DNA of 64,000 bases from Pyrococcus sp. NA2 (GCF_000211475.1 NC_015474.1:1797321-1861320); one strand, 5' to 3'; positions 25,110 to 34,792 are shown, counted from the stretch's first letter. The notes: a model not told the origin generated them from the letters alone. Numbers and translations are program-made.

Positions 25110-25376
25110 TCACCTCCCAACCTTATACCTTACAACGTATCTCCCCCTTTCAAAATCCTCCTCGCTTTCCACGATTTCAACAGGTTTTATCTTCAATCCA
25201 AAGTCCATGGCCTCCCAGGAGATGTCCTCGAAGTAATCGTATAATCCACATGTCTTGCAGAAGCTACCTTCAAATTCTATTATAACCTCATCTTCTTTTA
25301 CCTCCAATATCTTTGCCTGAGCCTCACTTCCATGTAGCCTATTGAATTCTTTAATTACATAATTAAGTTTTTCCAT
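25110..25376 (-). CDS. Small CxxC protein linked to molybdopterin enzyme
   Basis: 88 residues from ATG 25376, which follows GGAGGGGATTG. Alpha/beta protein with FCKTCGLYDYFEDISWEAMD: a single CxxC in a sequence resembling small metal- or Fe-S-binding modules. Located 4 bp ahead of the oxidoreductase gene and nearly overlapping the upstream small gene, so the three are one transcript. Possible chaperone or electron-transfer partner of the enzyme; no family recognised. Confidence 0.7.
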   Translation of the reverse strand: MEKLNYVIKEFNRLHGSEAQAKILEVKEDEVIIEFEGSFCKTCGLYDYFEDISWEAMDFGLKIKPVEIVESEEDFERGRYVVRYKVGR

Positions 25377-25378
25377 AA

Positions 25379-25657
25379 TCAATCCCCTCCTATGTACTCT
25401 AGGGTTTCCTCAATGAACTCGTCAAAGGCTTCTTCACTGACATTTTCAAGCTTAAAAGAGGTACTATTTCCTAGGTACCATCTTATCGCAACCTTTCCCT
25501 TGCTGGTTTCAGCTATTATTAACCCAAAGGGTAAATCTCCTGCCCAATGATGTCTATAAAAGTTTACCTTAAAACCGTGTTGAGTTAGCATTTTAAGTAC
25601 GAAATTCAGGGCTTCTTCCGGTCCCCCCTCAACTTTTGCAAACCCTATAAGTGGCAT
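25379..25657 (-). CDS. Small conserved-type protein, first gene of molybdopterin operon
   Basis: 92 residues from ATG 25657 (MPLIGFAKVEGGPEEAL), 6 nt after AAGGTGA. Alpha/beta composition, no membrane segment, and a Trp/His-rich middle (FYRHHWAGDLPFGLIIAE). The TATA-like AAATAAATATAAG lies at about 25685-25697 on the minus strand. Function unknown; context suggests a maturation or regulatory role for the downstream oxidoreductase. Confidence 0.65.
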   Translation of the reverse strand: MPLIGFAKVEGGPEEALNFVLKMLTQHGFKVNFYRHHWAGDLPFGLIIAETSKGKVAIRWYLGNSTSFKLENVSEEAFDEFIEETLEYIGGD

Positions 25658-25782
25658 ATTTTTCACCTTTGGTTGGATTTTTGTCTTATATTTATTTGAT
25701 TCTCGAACCTTTATAGCTTTTTCTTAGCTTCTTTTTAGTTATGAGAACCTTTTGTTCTAAACGATTTTTGGTAAACCTAATG

Positions 25783-25790
25783 TTTTATAA
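25783..25790 (+). promoter_or_regulatory. TATA box of the proline dehydrogenase operon
   Basis: TTTTATAA at 25783-25790 is preceded by an A-rich BRE-like stretch. Transcription would begin near 25813, about 34 nt ahead of ATG 25847, and the leader carries GGAGGTG at 25833-25839. Confidence 0.6.
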
Positions 25791-25846
25791 GCTCGGAATG
25801 ACTAGTAGGTTTTTGACTATCCTTCAATGTATTGGAGGTGCTATTT

Positions 25847-27322
25847 ATGAGACCCCTGGATTTAACAGAGAAGAGTGACAAAAAAGTTAAAATTTACTTC
25901 GAGGGAAAGGAATTGGAAGCTTATGAAGGAGAAAAACTCTCCGTGGCTCTTCTCGCGAATGAGGTTTACTGGTTAACAACATCGACGGAAGGTAGGAAGA
26001 GAGGGGCCTTTACCTTTGGACCAGTGCCAATGAAGGTTAATGGAGTTAGAGGCGTTGATGCTAGGAAAACGAGGGTTACGGAGGGAATGAAAGTAGAGAG
26101 ACAAAGTTATCCAGAATTCCATGAAGAACCGGTCATAGAAGGGAAGGAAACAACTCAGTTTGTCGTTGATGTGGCTGTAATAGGGGGAGGCCCAGCTGGA
26201 ATTGGCGCAACTCTTGAGTTGCAAGAGGACTTAACAGTAGCTTTAATAGAGGAAAAGGGGTGGCTTGGAGGGGACATGTGGTTGAAGAGTTCAAAGCAGG
26301 AGGGATTCAACGAGAGAGCCAGGAAAGCAGTGGAAGAATTAACCAGGAATATAAAGGAGGACGTTAGGGTATTCCTAGGAGCCTCTGCCCTGGGAGTTTT
26401 CGATAAGGGAGAATACTTTTTGGTTCCAGTTGTGAAGGAGAGCTCTTTAATAGAGATCATGGCGAAGAGGGTTGTGCTAGCAACTGGGGCTGTGGACAGC
26501 ATAATGCTCTTTGAGAACAACGACATGCCGGGAATCTTTAGAAGAGATTTTGCGCTTGAAGTGATGAACGTTTGGGAGGTGGCTCCTGGATGGAATGTTG
26601 CCGTAACAGGAAGTAGAGCCGAAGAGGTAATCCAGGAACTAGAGAGATGGGGAATTGATTACGTTTACATTCCAAACGTGAAGCGTGCCGAAGGAGAAGA
26701 GAAAGTGGAGAAGGTTGTAGACATGAACGGTAACGAGTACAAGGTCGATGCATTGATATTCGCTGACGGTAGGAGACCGGATATAAACCCAATAACTCAG
26801 GCTGGAGGAAAGATAACATTCAGGAGAGGTTACTACGGGCCAATAATAGATGAGAAACACAGGATTAGAGAGGGGATATACGTTGCTGGAAGTGCCGTTT
26901 CTATAAAGTCTCACTATGCCAACTATCTTGAGGGGAGGCTTGTTGGTGCTTACATCTTAAGAGAGTTTGGCTTTGATGCTGAACCTTGCATCTATGAGGA
27001 GAAGCTCAAGGAATATGAGCCCGAAAGCCTGCCAATACCAAGGATACCTCTGGAGAAGTTCAACCTCGAGGATGTCCAGATATGCGGATGCGACGTTTCC
27101 CTGAAGAAAGTTGATGACGTGATAAGGAGAGGCATAACTGATCTCCAGATAATCAAGAGACTCACACACCTTGCAATGGGTTACTGCCAGGGAAGATATT
27201 GTCTCTTCAATGGAGCCCTAGTAGTTTCTCAGAGAACTGGGAAGAAACTTGGTGAGATAGATCTACCTGTGGCAAGAAGTCCCATCAAAAATGTTAGGAT
27301 GGGTGTTCTCGCCAGGAGGTGA
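25847..27322 (+). CDS. Dye-linked L-proline dehydrogenase, alpha subunit
   Basis: 491 residues from ATG 25847 (MRPLDLTEKS), 8 nt after GGAGGTG. Layout: an N-terminal 2Fe-2S-ferredoxin-like fold lacking cluster Cys (VKIYFEGKELEAYEGEKLSVALLAN), an FAD/NAD-binding domain (VAVIGGGPAGIGATLEL; VLATGAV; IYVAGSA), and a C-terminal BFD-like Cys cluster (ICGCD ... GYCQGRYC). This matches the alpha subunit of the heterotetra/octameric Pyrococcus proline dehydrogenase and of sarcosine-oxidase-type enzymes. Paired with the beta subunit directly downstream. Cytoplasmic or membrane-peripheral. Confidence 0.88.
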   Translation: MRPLDLTEKSDKKVKIYFEGKELEAYEGEKLSVALLANEVYWLTTSTEGRKRGAFTFGPVPMKVNGVRGVDARKTRVTEGMKVERQSYPEFHEEPVIEGKETTQFVVDVAVIGGGPAGIGATLELQEDLTVALIEEKGWLGGDMWLKSSKQEGFNERARKAVEELTRNIKEDVRVFLGASALGVFDKGEYFLVPVVKESSLIEIMAKRVVLATGAVDSIMLFENNDMPGIFRRDFALEVMNVWEVAPGWNVAVTGSRAEEVIQELERWGIDYVYIPNVKRAEGEEKVEKVVDMNGNEYKVDALIFADGRRPDINPITQAGGKITFRRGYYGPIIDEKHRIREGIYVAGSAVSIKSHYANYLEGRLVGAYILREFGFDAEPCIYEEKLKEYEPESLPIPRIPLEKFNLEDVQICGCDVSLKKVDDVIRRGITDLQIIKRLTHLAMGYCQGRYCLFNGALVVSQRTGKKLGEIDLPVARSPIKNVRMGVLARR

Positions 27323-27326
27323 TTTC

Positions 27327-28475
27327 ATGCTTCCGGAGAAGAGTGAGGTTGTTGTTATTGGCGGTGGAATAGTTGGAGTTGCCATAGCCCATGAGCTAGC
27401 CAAAAGAGGGATCGATGTAACGGTTTTGGAGAAGAGGTTCATTGGTTCAGGATCAACTTTCCGTTGTGGGACTGGAATAAGGCAACAGTTCAATGATGAG
27501 GCAAACGTTAGGGTAATGAAAAGGTCAGTAGAACTCTGGGAAAAATATTCCAGAGAGTATAACTTCTCCTTCAGCCAGACGGGTTATCTATTCCTGCTGT
27601 ACGATGAGGGAGAAGTTGAGACGTTTAAGAGGAACATAAAAATCCAGAACAAGTTTGGAGTCCCCACAAGACTGATAACTCCTGAAGAGGCCAAGGAGAT
27701 AGTGCCACTGCTTGACATAAGTGAGGTAATAGCTGCTTCCTGGAACCCAACTGATGGCAAGGCTGATCCATTTGAGGCGACTACAGCATTTGCGATTAAG
27801 GCTAAAGAGTATGGAGCAAAGCTACTTGAATACACGGAGGTTAAGGGTTTCATAATAGAGAATGGTGAGATTAAGGGTGTTAAGACAAATAGAGGAATTA
27901 TAAAGACCGGGATAGTCGTGAACGCGACAAATGCTTGGGCCAAACTAATAAACGCGATGGCTGGAATTAGGCTTAAGATACCTATAGAACCCTACAAGCA
28001 TCAAGCGGTCATAACTCAACCGATTAAGAGAGGAACGATCAATCCAATGGTTATCTCATTTAAGTACGGACACGCTTATCTAACCCAGACCTTCCATGGT
28101 GGAATAATCGGGGGGATTGGATATGAAGTTGGGCCAACCTACGATCTAACTCCCACATATGAGTTTCTCAGGGAAGTCAGTTACTACTTCACGAAGATAA
28201 TTCCAGCTTTGAAGAACCTCCTGATACTTAGGACGTGGGCTGGTTACTACGCCAAGACCCCGGACAGCAATCCGGCTATAGGAAAGATCGATGAGTTAAG
28301 TGACTATTACATAGCGGCAGGATTCTCTGGACATGGGTTCATGATGGCTCCAGCGGTTGGAGAGATGATTGCGGATCTCATTACCAGAGGGAAAACTAAT
28401 TTGCCAATAGAGTGGTATGATCCATACAGGTTTGAGAGGGGGGAGTTGAGAACGGCAGCACTTCAGATGGGCTAA
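27327..28475 (+). CDS. Dye-linked L-proline dehydrogenase, beta (catalytic, FAD) subunit
   Basis: 382 residues from ATG 27327, placed by AGGAGGTGATTTC and lying 4 bp after the alpha stop. DAO/glycine-oxidase fold: VVVIGGGIVGVAIAHELAKRG dinucleotide site, GSTFRCGTGIRQQF, and the C-terminal GHGFMMAPAVGEMIADLI. It oxidises proline to pyrroline-5-carboxylate and passes electrons through the alpha subunit to an acceptor. In Thermococcales this supports use of peptides. The last gene of the two-gene operon. Confidence 0.88.
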   Translation: MLPEKSEVVVIGGGIVGVAIAHELAKRGIDVTVLEKRFIGSGSTFRCGTGIRQQFNDEANVRVMKRSVELWEKYSREYNFSFSQTGYLFLLYDEGEVETFKRNIKIQNKFGVPTRLITPEEAKEIVPLLDISEVIAASWNPTDGKADPFEATTAFAIKAKEYGAKLLEYTEVKGFIIENGEIKGVKTNRGIIKTGIVVNATNAWAKLINAMAGIRLKIPIEPYKHQAVITQPIKRGTINPMVISFKYGHAYLTQTFHGGIIGGIGYEVGPTYDLTPTYEFLREVSYYFTKIIPALKNLLILRTWAGYYAKTPDSNPAIGKIDELSDYYIAAGFSGHGFMMAPAVGEMIADLITRGKTNLPIEWYDPYRFERGELRTAALQMG

Positions 28476-28552
28476 TCTGCTGGTCTTTTATGCCATTCTT
28501 AATATGGAAAAATTTTTAATGGTTTATCTCTTTTACACTACGGGGTTATAAA

Positions 28553-29521
28553 ATGGGTGCACTAAACATTGCAGTTAAAGAATTAGAAACAAGTATTAGA
28601 ACCAAAAGGTTCTATGCAGTCCTAATGTTATTCATAGTACTGGCATTGTTGTTCATAAAAATCACAGCAAGTTTTGCTGGAATGCTTTCAACAATGTATG
28701 TAACTCCCTTCCAAGAACTCTTTCTATCCTCTCTTAACAGCCCCTTAGTGTATTCGATAACGTTGATATCCCTGCTTCTTGGAGTAACGGCAATAAATTC
28801 AGAAATTGAGAAGGGAACAATCAAAATCCTATACTCAAAGCCCATCTACAGGGATACAATAATCTTTGGAAAATTGCTTGGTGGATTTTTGCTCTTGGCA
28901 ATGGTTCTAGGGATCTTCTACCTGATTATCGTCGGCATCTCATTAGTTAGAGGAGTACCAATCTCGAGCTATGATGCCACAAGGTTACTCGCCATCTACC
29001 CCTTCTCGATCCTATATGGATTGGCCATGTACTCCCTTGGCCTATTCCTCTCAACGCTAATAAGGAGCCAGAGGAACGGGATAATCGCTGGAGTGCTGGT
29101 GTTTCTGCTGATAGTCATCGTGATACCAATGATCCTGGCCCCACTCATAGCCTTCGTGATAGTTGGACCTCCAACCTTTGAAACTGCAATTTCGGCGAAC
29201 AACTCAAGTGTAACATTCTCAAAGGAAACCCAGGAATGGACCGAGAGATATGTGTCAACTCTCCTCAAGATATACTCCCTCTCTCCCTTATATCATTATG
29301 AGCAGATAACCGCAATGATATTTGGCCAGAAGCCCACAGAAGAGATAATTGAACAGATGCCTGCAATCACCCTCGGTGGGATGGAATTTATAGTCACTGA
29401 GGAGAGACCCATTATAGAAGGGTTGAAACTATGTGTGAACAACATAGTGGCAATACTCGTCCTCTTGTTCGTATCCCTGGGATTGAGTTATTACAAGTTC
29501 CTTAAGATGGATTTGAGGTGA
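28553..29521 (+). CDS. ABC-2 type permease, first gene of four-gene ABC operon
   Basis: 322 residues, six helices, with INSEIEKGTIKILYSKPIYRDTIIFGKLLGG as the family block. Paralogue of the lone permease at 18557 and of the permease at 32642. Preceded by a TATA-like AATTTTTAATGG region at about 28510-28522. It is followed 6 bp later by the ATPase. Together with the ATPase, the large secreted protein and the second permease it would form a heteromeric exporter; the substrate is unknown. Confidence 0.88.
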   Translation: MGALNIAVKELETSIRTKRFYAVLMLFIVLALLFIKITASFAGMLSTMYVTPFQELFLSSLNSPLVYSITLISLLLGVTAINSEIEKGTIKILYSKPIYRDTIIFGKLLGGFLLLAMVLGIFYLIIVGISLVRGVPISSYDATRLLAIYPFSILYGLAMYSLGLFLSTLIRSQRNGIIAGVLVFLLIVIVIPMILAPLIAFVIVGPPTFETAISANNSSVTFSKETQEWTERYVSTLLKIYSLSPLYHYEQITAMIFGQKPTEEIIEQMPAITLGGMEFIVTEERPIIEGLKLCVNNIVAILVLLFVSLGLSYYKFLKMDLR

Positions 29522-29527
29522 TCAATT

Positions 29528-30451
29528 ATGAACGCTATAGAAATTGAAAATTTGACTAAGACCTATGGGAAAGTCAAGGCAGTTGACAACCTTTCCCTCA
29601 CCGTTGAAGATGGTATTGTGTTTGGATTTTTAGGACCAAATGGAGCCGGAAAAACGACAACAATTCTAAGCATGCTTGGAATAATAATTCCCGATGGTGG
29701 GACGATAAAAATATTCGGACATGATGTATTTAGGGAACCAATCAAGGCAAAGGAAAGAATAGGATTCCTCCCTGAAAACGCCACAATTTATGAGGAGTTA
29801 ACAGCGTGGAGAAATCTGGACTTCTTTGCGAGCTTTTACAGAATGTCAAGACAGGAAAAAGAGAAGAGAATAGAGGAGCTTTTGAAACTCGTTGGCTTGT
29901 GGGATGTGAGATACAGAAAAGTCAAGACATTTTCAAAGGGAATGAAACAAAGACTGTTACTTGCCCAAGCCTTAATTAACGATCCAGAGTTATTGATACT
30001 CGATGAGCCAACTAGCGGTTTGGATCCAGAAGGTGCAAGGCTCGTGAAGGATATAATTAGAGAACAAAGGAATGAGGGCAAAACGGTGTTCTTTTCATCC
30101 CACATTCTCAGTGAGGTAGAGGAGTTAGCGGACAAAGTGGGGATAATAGTTAAGGGGAAGATAAGAACGATGGGCACCCTTGAGGAGATAAAGAAGCAGT
30201 ACATGGAACTTGAAGGTTATGAAATAAAGATTGAAACAAAACAGCCAATTCCTGAGATGAATTTACCGGATGTGATAAGGATCGAGAAATTAAAGGACAA
30301 CAAGGCGATAATATTTGCAAAGTCCGATATAAGGGAGATAATAAGCGAGGAACTCGCCAAGAGAGGGATAACGGTGTTAAGTCTTGAGATTGAGGAACCA
30401 AGCCTTGAGGATGTGTTCCTAAAGACGATATATAGGAGGGAAGAAAAGTGA
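29528..30451 (+). CDS. ABC transporter ATP-binding protein
   Basis: 307 residues. Walker A GPNGAGKTT at residues 36-44, the Q-loop region, signature FSKGMKQRL, Walker B LLILDEPTSGLD and H-loop SSHIL. A C-terminal extension of about 80 residues (from GYEIKIETKQ) is typical of ABC-2 exporter ATPases. Its stop overlaps the GTG start of the next gene (GTGA). It is the only ATPase of this class in the window and could also serve the lone permease at 18557. Confidence 0.95.
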   Translation: MNAIEIENLTKTYGKVKAVDNLSLTVEDGIVFGFLGPNGAGKTTTILSMLGIIIPDGGTIKIFGHDVFREPIKAKERIGFLPENATIYEELTAWRNLDFFASFYRMSRQEKEKRIEELLKLVGLWDVRYRKVKTFSKGMKQRLLLAQALINDPELLILDEPTSGLDPEGARLVKDIIREQRNEGKTVFFSSHILSEVEELADKVGIIVKGKIRTMGTLEEIKKQYMELEGYEIKIETKQPIPEMNLPDVIRIEKLKDNKAIIFAKSDIREIISEELAKRGITVLSLEIEEPSLEDVFLKTIYRREEK

Positions 30452-32640
30452 AACGTCTTATCGCCTTGTTCCTTTTGTTTACGTTGTTAACCCCCCACTA
30501 TGTTTTTGCATATTCAAGTTCAGAGAAGGTAAGGGAAATAGACATATTTGAAGGTAGGATTCTCCCCGGAGAAAAGCTAACGATTGGAGATTACGTTATT
30601 ACCGTGGAATTCGGTATTGACAATTATCCATACGTTATAGTCTCGAAGGATTCTAGGAAACTCGCAATAACTAGAGGCGAGTTTGGAGCAAAGATTGAAG
30701 TCGAAAACCTGACATTAACTCTTGGAAGTTACAACACTAAGGAGGGTCTACTGATATTGGCCTCCTGGAGATCACAGGGAATGAAGTATAGGGGAAGTGT
30801 TGGTAATCGTTTCGAGGGATTTGAAGTAGTTGAGGTAACCAATTCAACAATAATCCTAAGGAAGGGGGTAGTAAAACTGGAAGTTCCAGCAAATAAATTG
30901 GTGATTTACGGGAATTACGGCATAGAATTCTCGAACGGCACTGTGTATCTGTACAAGCTTCCAAAAGTTGAAGTTACTAAAAAAGAGAAATCAGAGTTGG
31001 TTGTATCCTATCAATATATTGAAGTTTTGGCTAGTCTTGAAAAGCAAGTGCAAATTCCGATATTATTGTTTAACAACGGAACGGAGCCAATTAATGTTAC
31101 TCTCTCCATTGTTGATCTTCCAGACAAATGGAGTGCTGAATTTTACTATGATGGAGTTAAGGTCAAGAAACTTAGGTTGGGAAAGGGAGAAATTGCAACC
31201 ATACAACTCGTCGTTAAACCTGCATCTGAAGGTTTTTACAAGCTCAAGTTTGCCGTAAATGAAAGAATACACTCAATAATATTCATCGTGAGTAAGGGGA
31301 GAAGGATTTCTGTCTTCACCCCAATAATAGTTCAAGAGGCAAAAGCGGGAGACAAGGTAGTATTCCCTGTCTCATTGACCGTTGACGATAGTTACCTGGT
31401 CTCAATGAATGTAACACCTCCGAAGGATTGGAATGCATATCCGATAGTTGATGGAGTAAGAGTCAAGGAAATCTACATGAGGGGAGAAGAAGCGAAGGTA
31501 ATTAACATTGTACTTGAAATCCCCAGGAATGCCGATCTTGGATACCATGAAGCTAAGGTAACCCTGATTTTTAAGGATCCAAATAATGGAGATGTAATTA
31601 CAGAGAGAACTCTAGCACTTGGCGTTAACATCTATAAGACATACAAGGGCCAAAAAGCCACGCTGAAATTGAGGGTTGTTGACGATACCGGTAGTCCAGT
31701 TGCTAAAGCCCTCGTCAGAATAGGAAACGAGACATATGCAACTGATTCAACAGGTTCACTAGAGGTTGAAGTCAATCCGGGGGAATATGAACTTGTAGTT
31801 GAAAAGGAAGGATATGAGATTAAGAAGGAAAAGATCAAACTCGAAGATGGGGAAGTTAAAGAGGTGAAACTCCTCCTTGTAAGAGAGCCATACTACTTCA
31901 TCGTGGAGCCACAATCTGACGTCTATCCGATAGTTCTTGGATCTGTAAGCAGAGGCTTCTTGATCACAATAGAGAATCTCGGAAAGAACGACGACGAGTA
32001 TAAGTTAGAGATAAGCGGAATTCCAGAGAACTGGAATGCGATGTTCACGGAGTCTCCTGAGGAAAGGCTTGAGGTGACCAGGGTCAAAGTGAAGGCCGGA
32101 ACATCAAAGAACGTCTATCTAATCGTTTACCCATCACTTAATGCAATGCCAGGAACTTACAACGTAACGATCAAGGTGACAAGCTCGTCAGGAATTGAAA
32201 AGACGGTACCGATTAAGATAAAGCTTATCGGTTCCTATGCAATGAACGTTAGATTGCTAAACTATAGGATAACTATAACCGCCGGAGAGGAAAAAACAAC
32301 CATGCTTGACATCATGAACTTTGGAAATGCTCCCATAACCAACATCAAAGTTGAGGTTGAAGGACCACAGGGATGGGACATAAAGGTAGATCCGTCCCAG
32401 ATACCTTCTCTTTCTCCAAAGGACAGAGAAAGCGTTAGGTTAAGTATAAAGGTTCCGGAAGGGACAACAGCAGGAGATTACAGGATTAAAATAACTGTTA
32501 AGTCGGATCAGACAGAATGGAGTGACGTGCTTAGGGTTGTCGTTAGGCAGAAGTCAACATCAACCTACCTCGGAATAGTAATCCTAATCTTGGCATTTGG
32601 CTTTGTAGTGTTCATGGTCAGGAGAGTGGGGAGGAGGTAA
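30448..32640 (+). CDS. Secreted, C-terminally anchored protein with NEW3-type and carboxypeptidase-regulatory-like domains
   Basis: 730 residues, GTG start overlapping the ATPase stop. Signal peptide 1-22 (LIALFLLFTLLTPHYVFAYS), repeated beta-sandwich domains of the alpha-galactosidase-associated NEW3 type (about residues 190-390 and 480-700), a middle carboxypeptidase-regulatory-like domain (LRVVDDTGSPVAKALVRIGN), and a C-terminal membrane helix TYLGIVILILAFGFVVFMV followed by RRVGRR. An extracellular partner of the ABC system, lying between the ATPase and the second permease. It may act as a receptor or periplasmic-type adaptor. Confidence 0.82.
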   Translation: MKRLIALFLLFTLLTPHYVFAYSSSEKVREIDIFEGRILPGEKLTIGDYVITVEFGIDNYPYVIVSKDSRKLAITRGEFGAKIEVENLTLTLGSYNTKEGLLILASWRSQGMKYRGSVGNRFEGFEVVEVTNSTIILRKGVVKLEVPANKLVIYGNYGIEFSNGTVYLYKLPKVEVTKKEKSELVVSYQYIEVLASLEKQVQIPILLFNNGTEPINVTLSIVDLPDKWSAEFYYDGVKVKKLRLGKGEIATIQLVVKPASEGFYKLKFAVNERIHSIIFIVSKGRRISVFTPIIVQEAKAGDKVVFPVSLTVDDSYLVSMNVTPPKDWNAYPIVDGVRVKEIYMRGEEAKVINIVLEIPRNADLGYHEAKVTLIFKDPNNGDVITERTLALGVNIYKTYKGQKATLKLRVVDDTGSPVAKALVRIGNETYATDSTGSLEVEVNPGEYELVVEKEGYEIKKEKIKLEDGEVKEVKLLLVREPYYFIVEPQSDVYPIVLGSVSRGFLITIENLGKNDDEYKLEISGIPENWNAMFTESPEERLEVTRVKVKAGTSKNVYLIVYPSLNAMPGTYNVTIKVTSSSGIEKTVPIKIKLIGSYAMNVRLLNYRITITAGEEKTTMLDIMNFGNAPITNIKVEVEGPQGWDIKVDPSQIPSLSPKDRESVRLSIKVPEGTTAGDYRIKITVKSDQTEWSDVLRVVVRQKSTSTYLGIVILILAFGFVVFMVRRVGRR

Positions 32641-32641
32641 C

Positions 32642-33631
32642 ATGGGAGCAGAGTTCAACATCGCTAACAAAGAGCTGTATACAGCTATGAAAACGAAGAG
32701 ATTTCTGATACTCCTCTTTACCTACCTTTTATTCCTTTTCCTCATGATATACTTTTCTAGGGAGTGGGGTGGAGAAGAATATGGTTACGTCTCCCATTAT
32801 TCAATGTTTGGAGCAAGTGGGACCGTATATAGGACTCCAATATCTTCAATATTCATAAATAACGCCAGCCTTTGGGCATTCTTTGGGGCTCTACTTGGAG
32901 TTCTGCTTGGAGCCGATGCTATAAATAAGGAGCTTGTAAGCGGTACCATAAAGGTCCTACTTGGTCACCCAATCTACAGGGACCAAGTAATTAATGGTAA
33001 GTTCATCGGAAACGCACTCGCTTTAGCTATGGTGATATTCATTGGTTTCATTTTCACAATATCCCTGGCCTTAACTTTTGGAATTCCAATGGCAGGATTG
33101 TCCATAGCTAGACTGCTCATTCTCTCCCTGTTGGTTTTACTTTACACCCTCGTCTTTCTCAGCATTGGTATCATGATATCCTCCCTAATTAGAAGTCCAG
33201 AAACTGCAATGCTGATAGGGATTGGAATAACGTTGTTCTTCATCCTAATATACCCAATAGTTAGTTCACAAGTTGCAAGGTCAATAGTTGGCCCGATGCC
33301 TGAGTGCAATCCTGCGACAGTTCAAGAACCAGTGGTTGTTGGAACGGAACCAATCGCAATCGGTGGATCTATGAACTACTGTGAAGACTTATGGAGGGAG
33401 TGGAGAGAAAATGTACAAAAATGGGAAAAAAGATTGAATATACTAAATCCAACAATGCATTTCGCCCAGCTCATGATTTACACGTTTGCTGGAGACGAGG
33501 AGACCAACGATTACCTACCACTAGGTGAAAGTTTAAGTTACGGCATCAATAATTTCGCTATCCTCGTCGTTGAGTTACTATTTCCCTTCTCTATAGCCTA
33601 TGTGAGGTTCATGACCAGGGATTTACGTTAG
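32642..33631 (+). CDS. ABC-2 type permease, last gene of four-gene ABC operon
   Basis: 329 residues, six helices. INKELVSGTIKVLLGHPIYRDQVINGKFIG is the family block. A Cys-containing extracellular loop (PECNPATVQEP ... MNYCEDLW) distinguishes it from the permease at 28553. ATG 32642 follows GGAGGT directly behind the preceding stop. The 3' end overlaps the convergent aminotransferase gene by 9 bp. Confidence 0.88.
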   Translation: MGAEFNIANKELYTAMKTKRFLILLFTYLLFLFLMIYFSREWGGEEYGYVSHYSMFGASGTVYRTPISSIFINNASLWAFFGALLGVLLGADAINKELVSGTIKVLLGHPIYRDQVINGKFIGNALALAMVIFIGFIFTISLALTFGIPMAGLSIARLLILSLLVLLYTLVFLSIGIMISSLIRSPETAMLIGIGITLFFILIYPIVSSQVARSIVGPMPECNPATVQEPVVVGTEPIAIGGSMNYCEDLWREWRENVQKWEKRLNILNPTMHFAQLMIYTFAGDEETNDYLPLGESLSYGINNFAILVVELLFPFSIAYVRFMTRDLR

Positions 33632-34792
33632 CTTTTTCTCCTTTAAAACCTTCTCCATCCTGTCCATTGCCTCCTCAAGCTTTTCGTAGGCAGTTGCGTA
33701 GCTTATCCTTACGTATCCCTCTCCAGCCTTTCCAAACGCGCTCCCTGGAACTACGGCAACCTTAGCTTCCATGAGCATGAGCTCGCTGAACTCCTTGCTA
33801 CTTAGTCCTGTGTCCTTTATCCTCGGGAAGATGTAAAATGCTCCCTTTGGCTTAACTGTAGGAAGCCCCATCTCATTGAGTCTCTTCCATACTAGTTTTC
33901 TCCTTCTGTCGTACTCTTTCCTCATCTCTTCAACAGCCTTCCAGCTCCTCTCATCTCTTAAAGCCTTAGCTGCCGCGTATTGAATGAATGTTACTGGACA
34001 TGTTGCGTTATACATCTGGAACTTAACCATCTTCTCTATTATCCAGGAAGGAGCCGCAACAAAGCCGAGCCTCCAGCCAGTCATTGCAAATGTCTTTGAG
34101 AAGCCATTAACTGTTATCGTTCTCTCGAACATTCCATCAAGGGAGGCTATGCTGTAATGCTTTGCATCATCGTATATGAAATGCTCGTAAACTTCATCGC
34201 TTATGATGATCAAATCATGTTCCACCGCAAAATCGGCTATCTCCTCAAGATCCTTCTTAGTGAGGACAGCACCAGTTGGATTACATGGAGAGTTTATGAT
34301 TAAAGCTCTCGTTTTTTCTGTAACATACTTTTTAAGCTCATCAACGTTTAACCTGAACTCGTCCTCCTCGTAAGTTGGAACCTCAACAGGTTTACCTCCA
34401 GCCAATATTACTGCAGGAGCGTAGCTCACGAAAGCTGGTGTTGGAATTAGAACTTCCTCTCCCTCCTTGAGAAACGCCGAAAGACCCATTAAAAATGCCT
34501 GATTTGCCCCAACTAAAACCATTATCTCAGTCTTTGGATCAGCCTCTATTCCATTCTGCTTTTTTAACTTTTCTGCTATTGCCTCCCTTAACTCGGGCAG
34601 CCCTATGTTGGGCCCATAATGAGTTAATCCCTTGTCAAGGGCCTCCTTAGCATACTCTTTGATATGTTCCGGGGTATCGAAGTCTGGTTCTCCTATTCCC
34701 AGGGATATCACGTCTTTCATTCCGGCAGCTATGTCGAAGAGCCTTCTAATTTCAGAAACGCTAATCAAGTCTAGCTTATCGCTTATCGCCAT
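33623..34792 (-). CDS. Class I/II PLP-dependent aminotransferase (aromatic-type)
   Basis: 389 residues from ATG 34792, 5 nt after GGTGAT. Fold type I: NSPCNPTGAVL, ISDEVYEHF, and the Schiff-base Lys in NGFSKTFAMTGWRLG. Sequence and length are those of the well-studied Pyrococcus aromatic aminotransferase / kynurenine aminotransferase-II-like enzyme, transferring the amino group of aromatic amino acids to 2-oxoglutarate. Monocistronic, convergent with the ABC operon. Confidence 0.9.
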   Translation of the reverse strand: MAISDKLDLISVSEIRRLFDIAAGMKDVISLGIGEPDFDTPEHIKEYAKEALDKGLTHYGPNIGLPELREAIAEKLKKQNGIEADPKTEIMVLVGANQAFLMGLSAFLKEGEEVLIPTPAFVSYAPAVILAGGKPVEVPTYEEDEFRLNVDELKKYVTEKTRALIINSPCNPTGAVLTKKDLEEIADFAVEHDLIIISDEVYEHFIYDDAKHYSIASLDGMFERTITVNGFSKTFAMTGWRLGFVAAPSWIIEKMVKFQMYNATCPVTFIQYAAAKALRDERSWKAVEEMRKEYDRRRKLVWKRLNEMGLPTVKPKGAFYIFPRIKDTGLSSKEFSELMLMEAKVAVVPGSAFGKAGEGYVRISYATAYEKLEEAMDRMEKVLKEKKLT

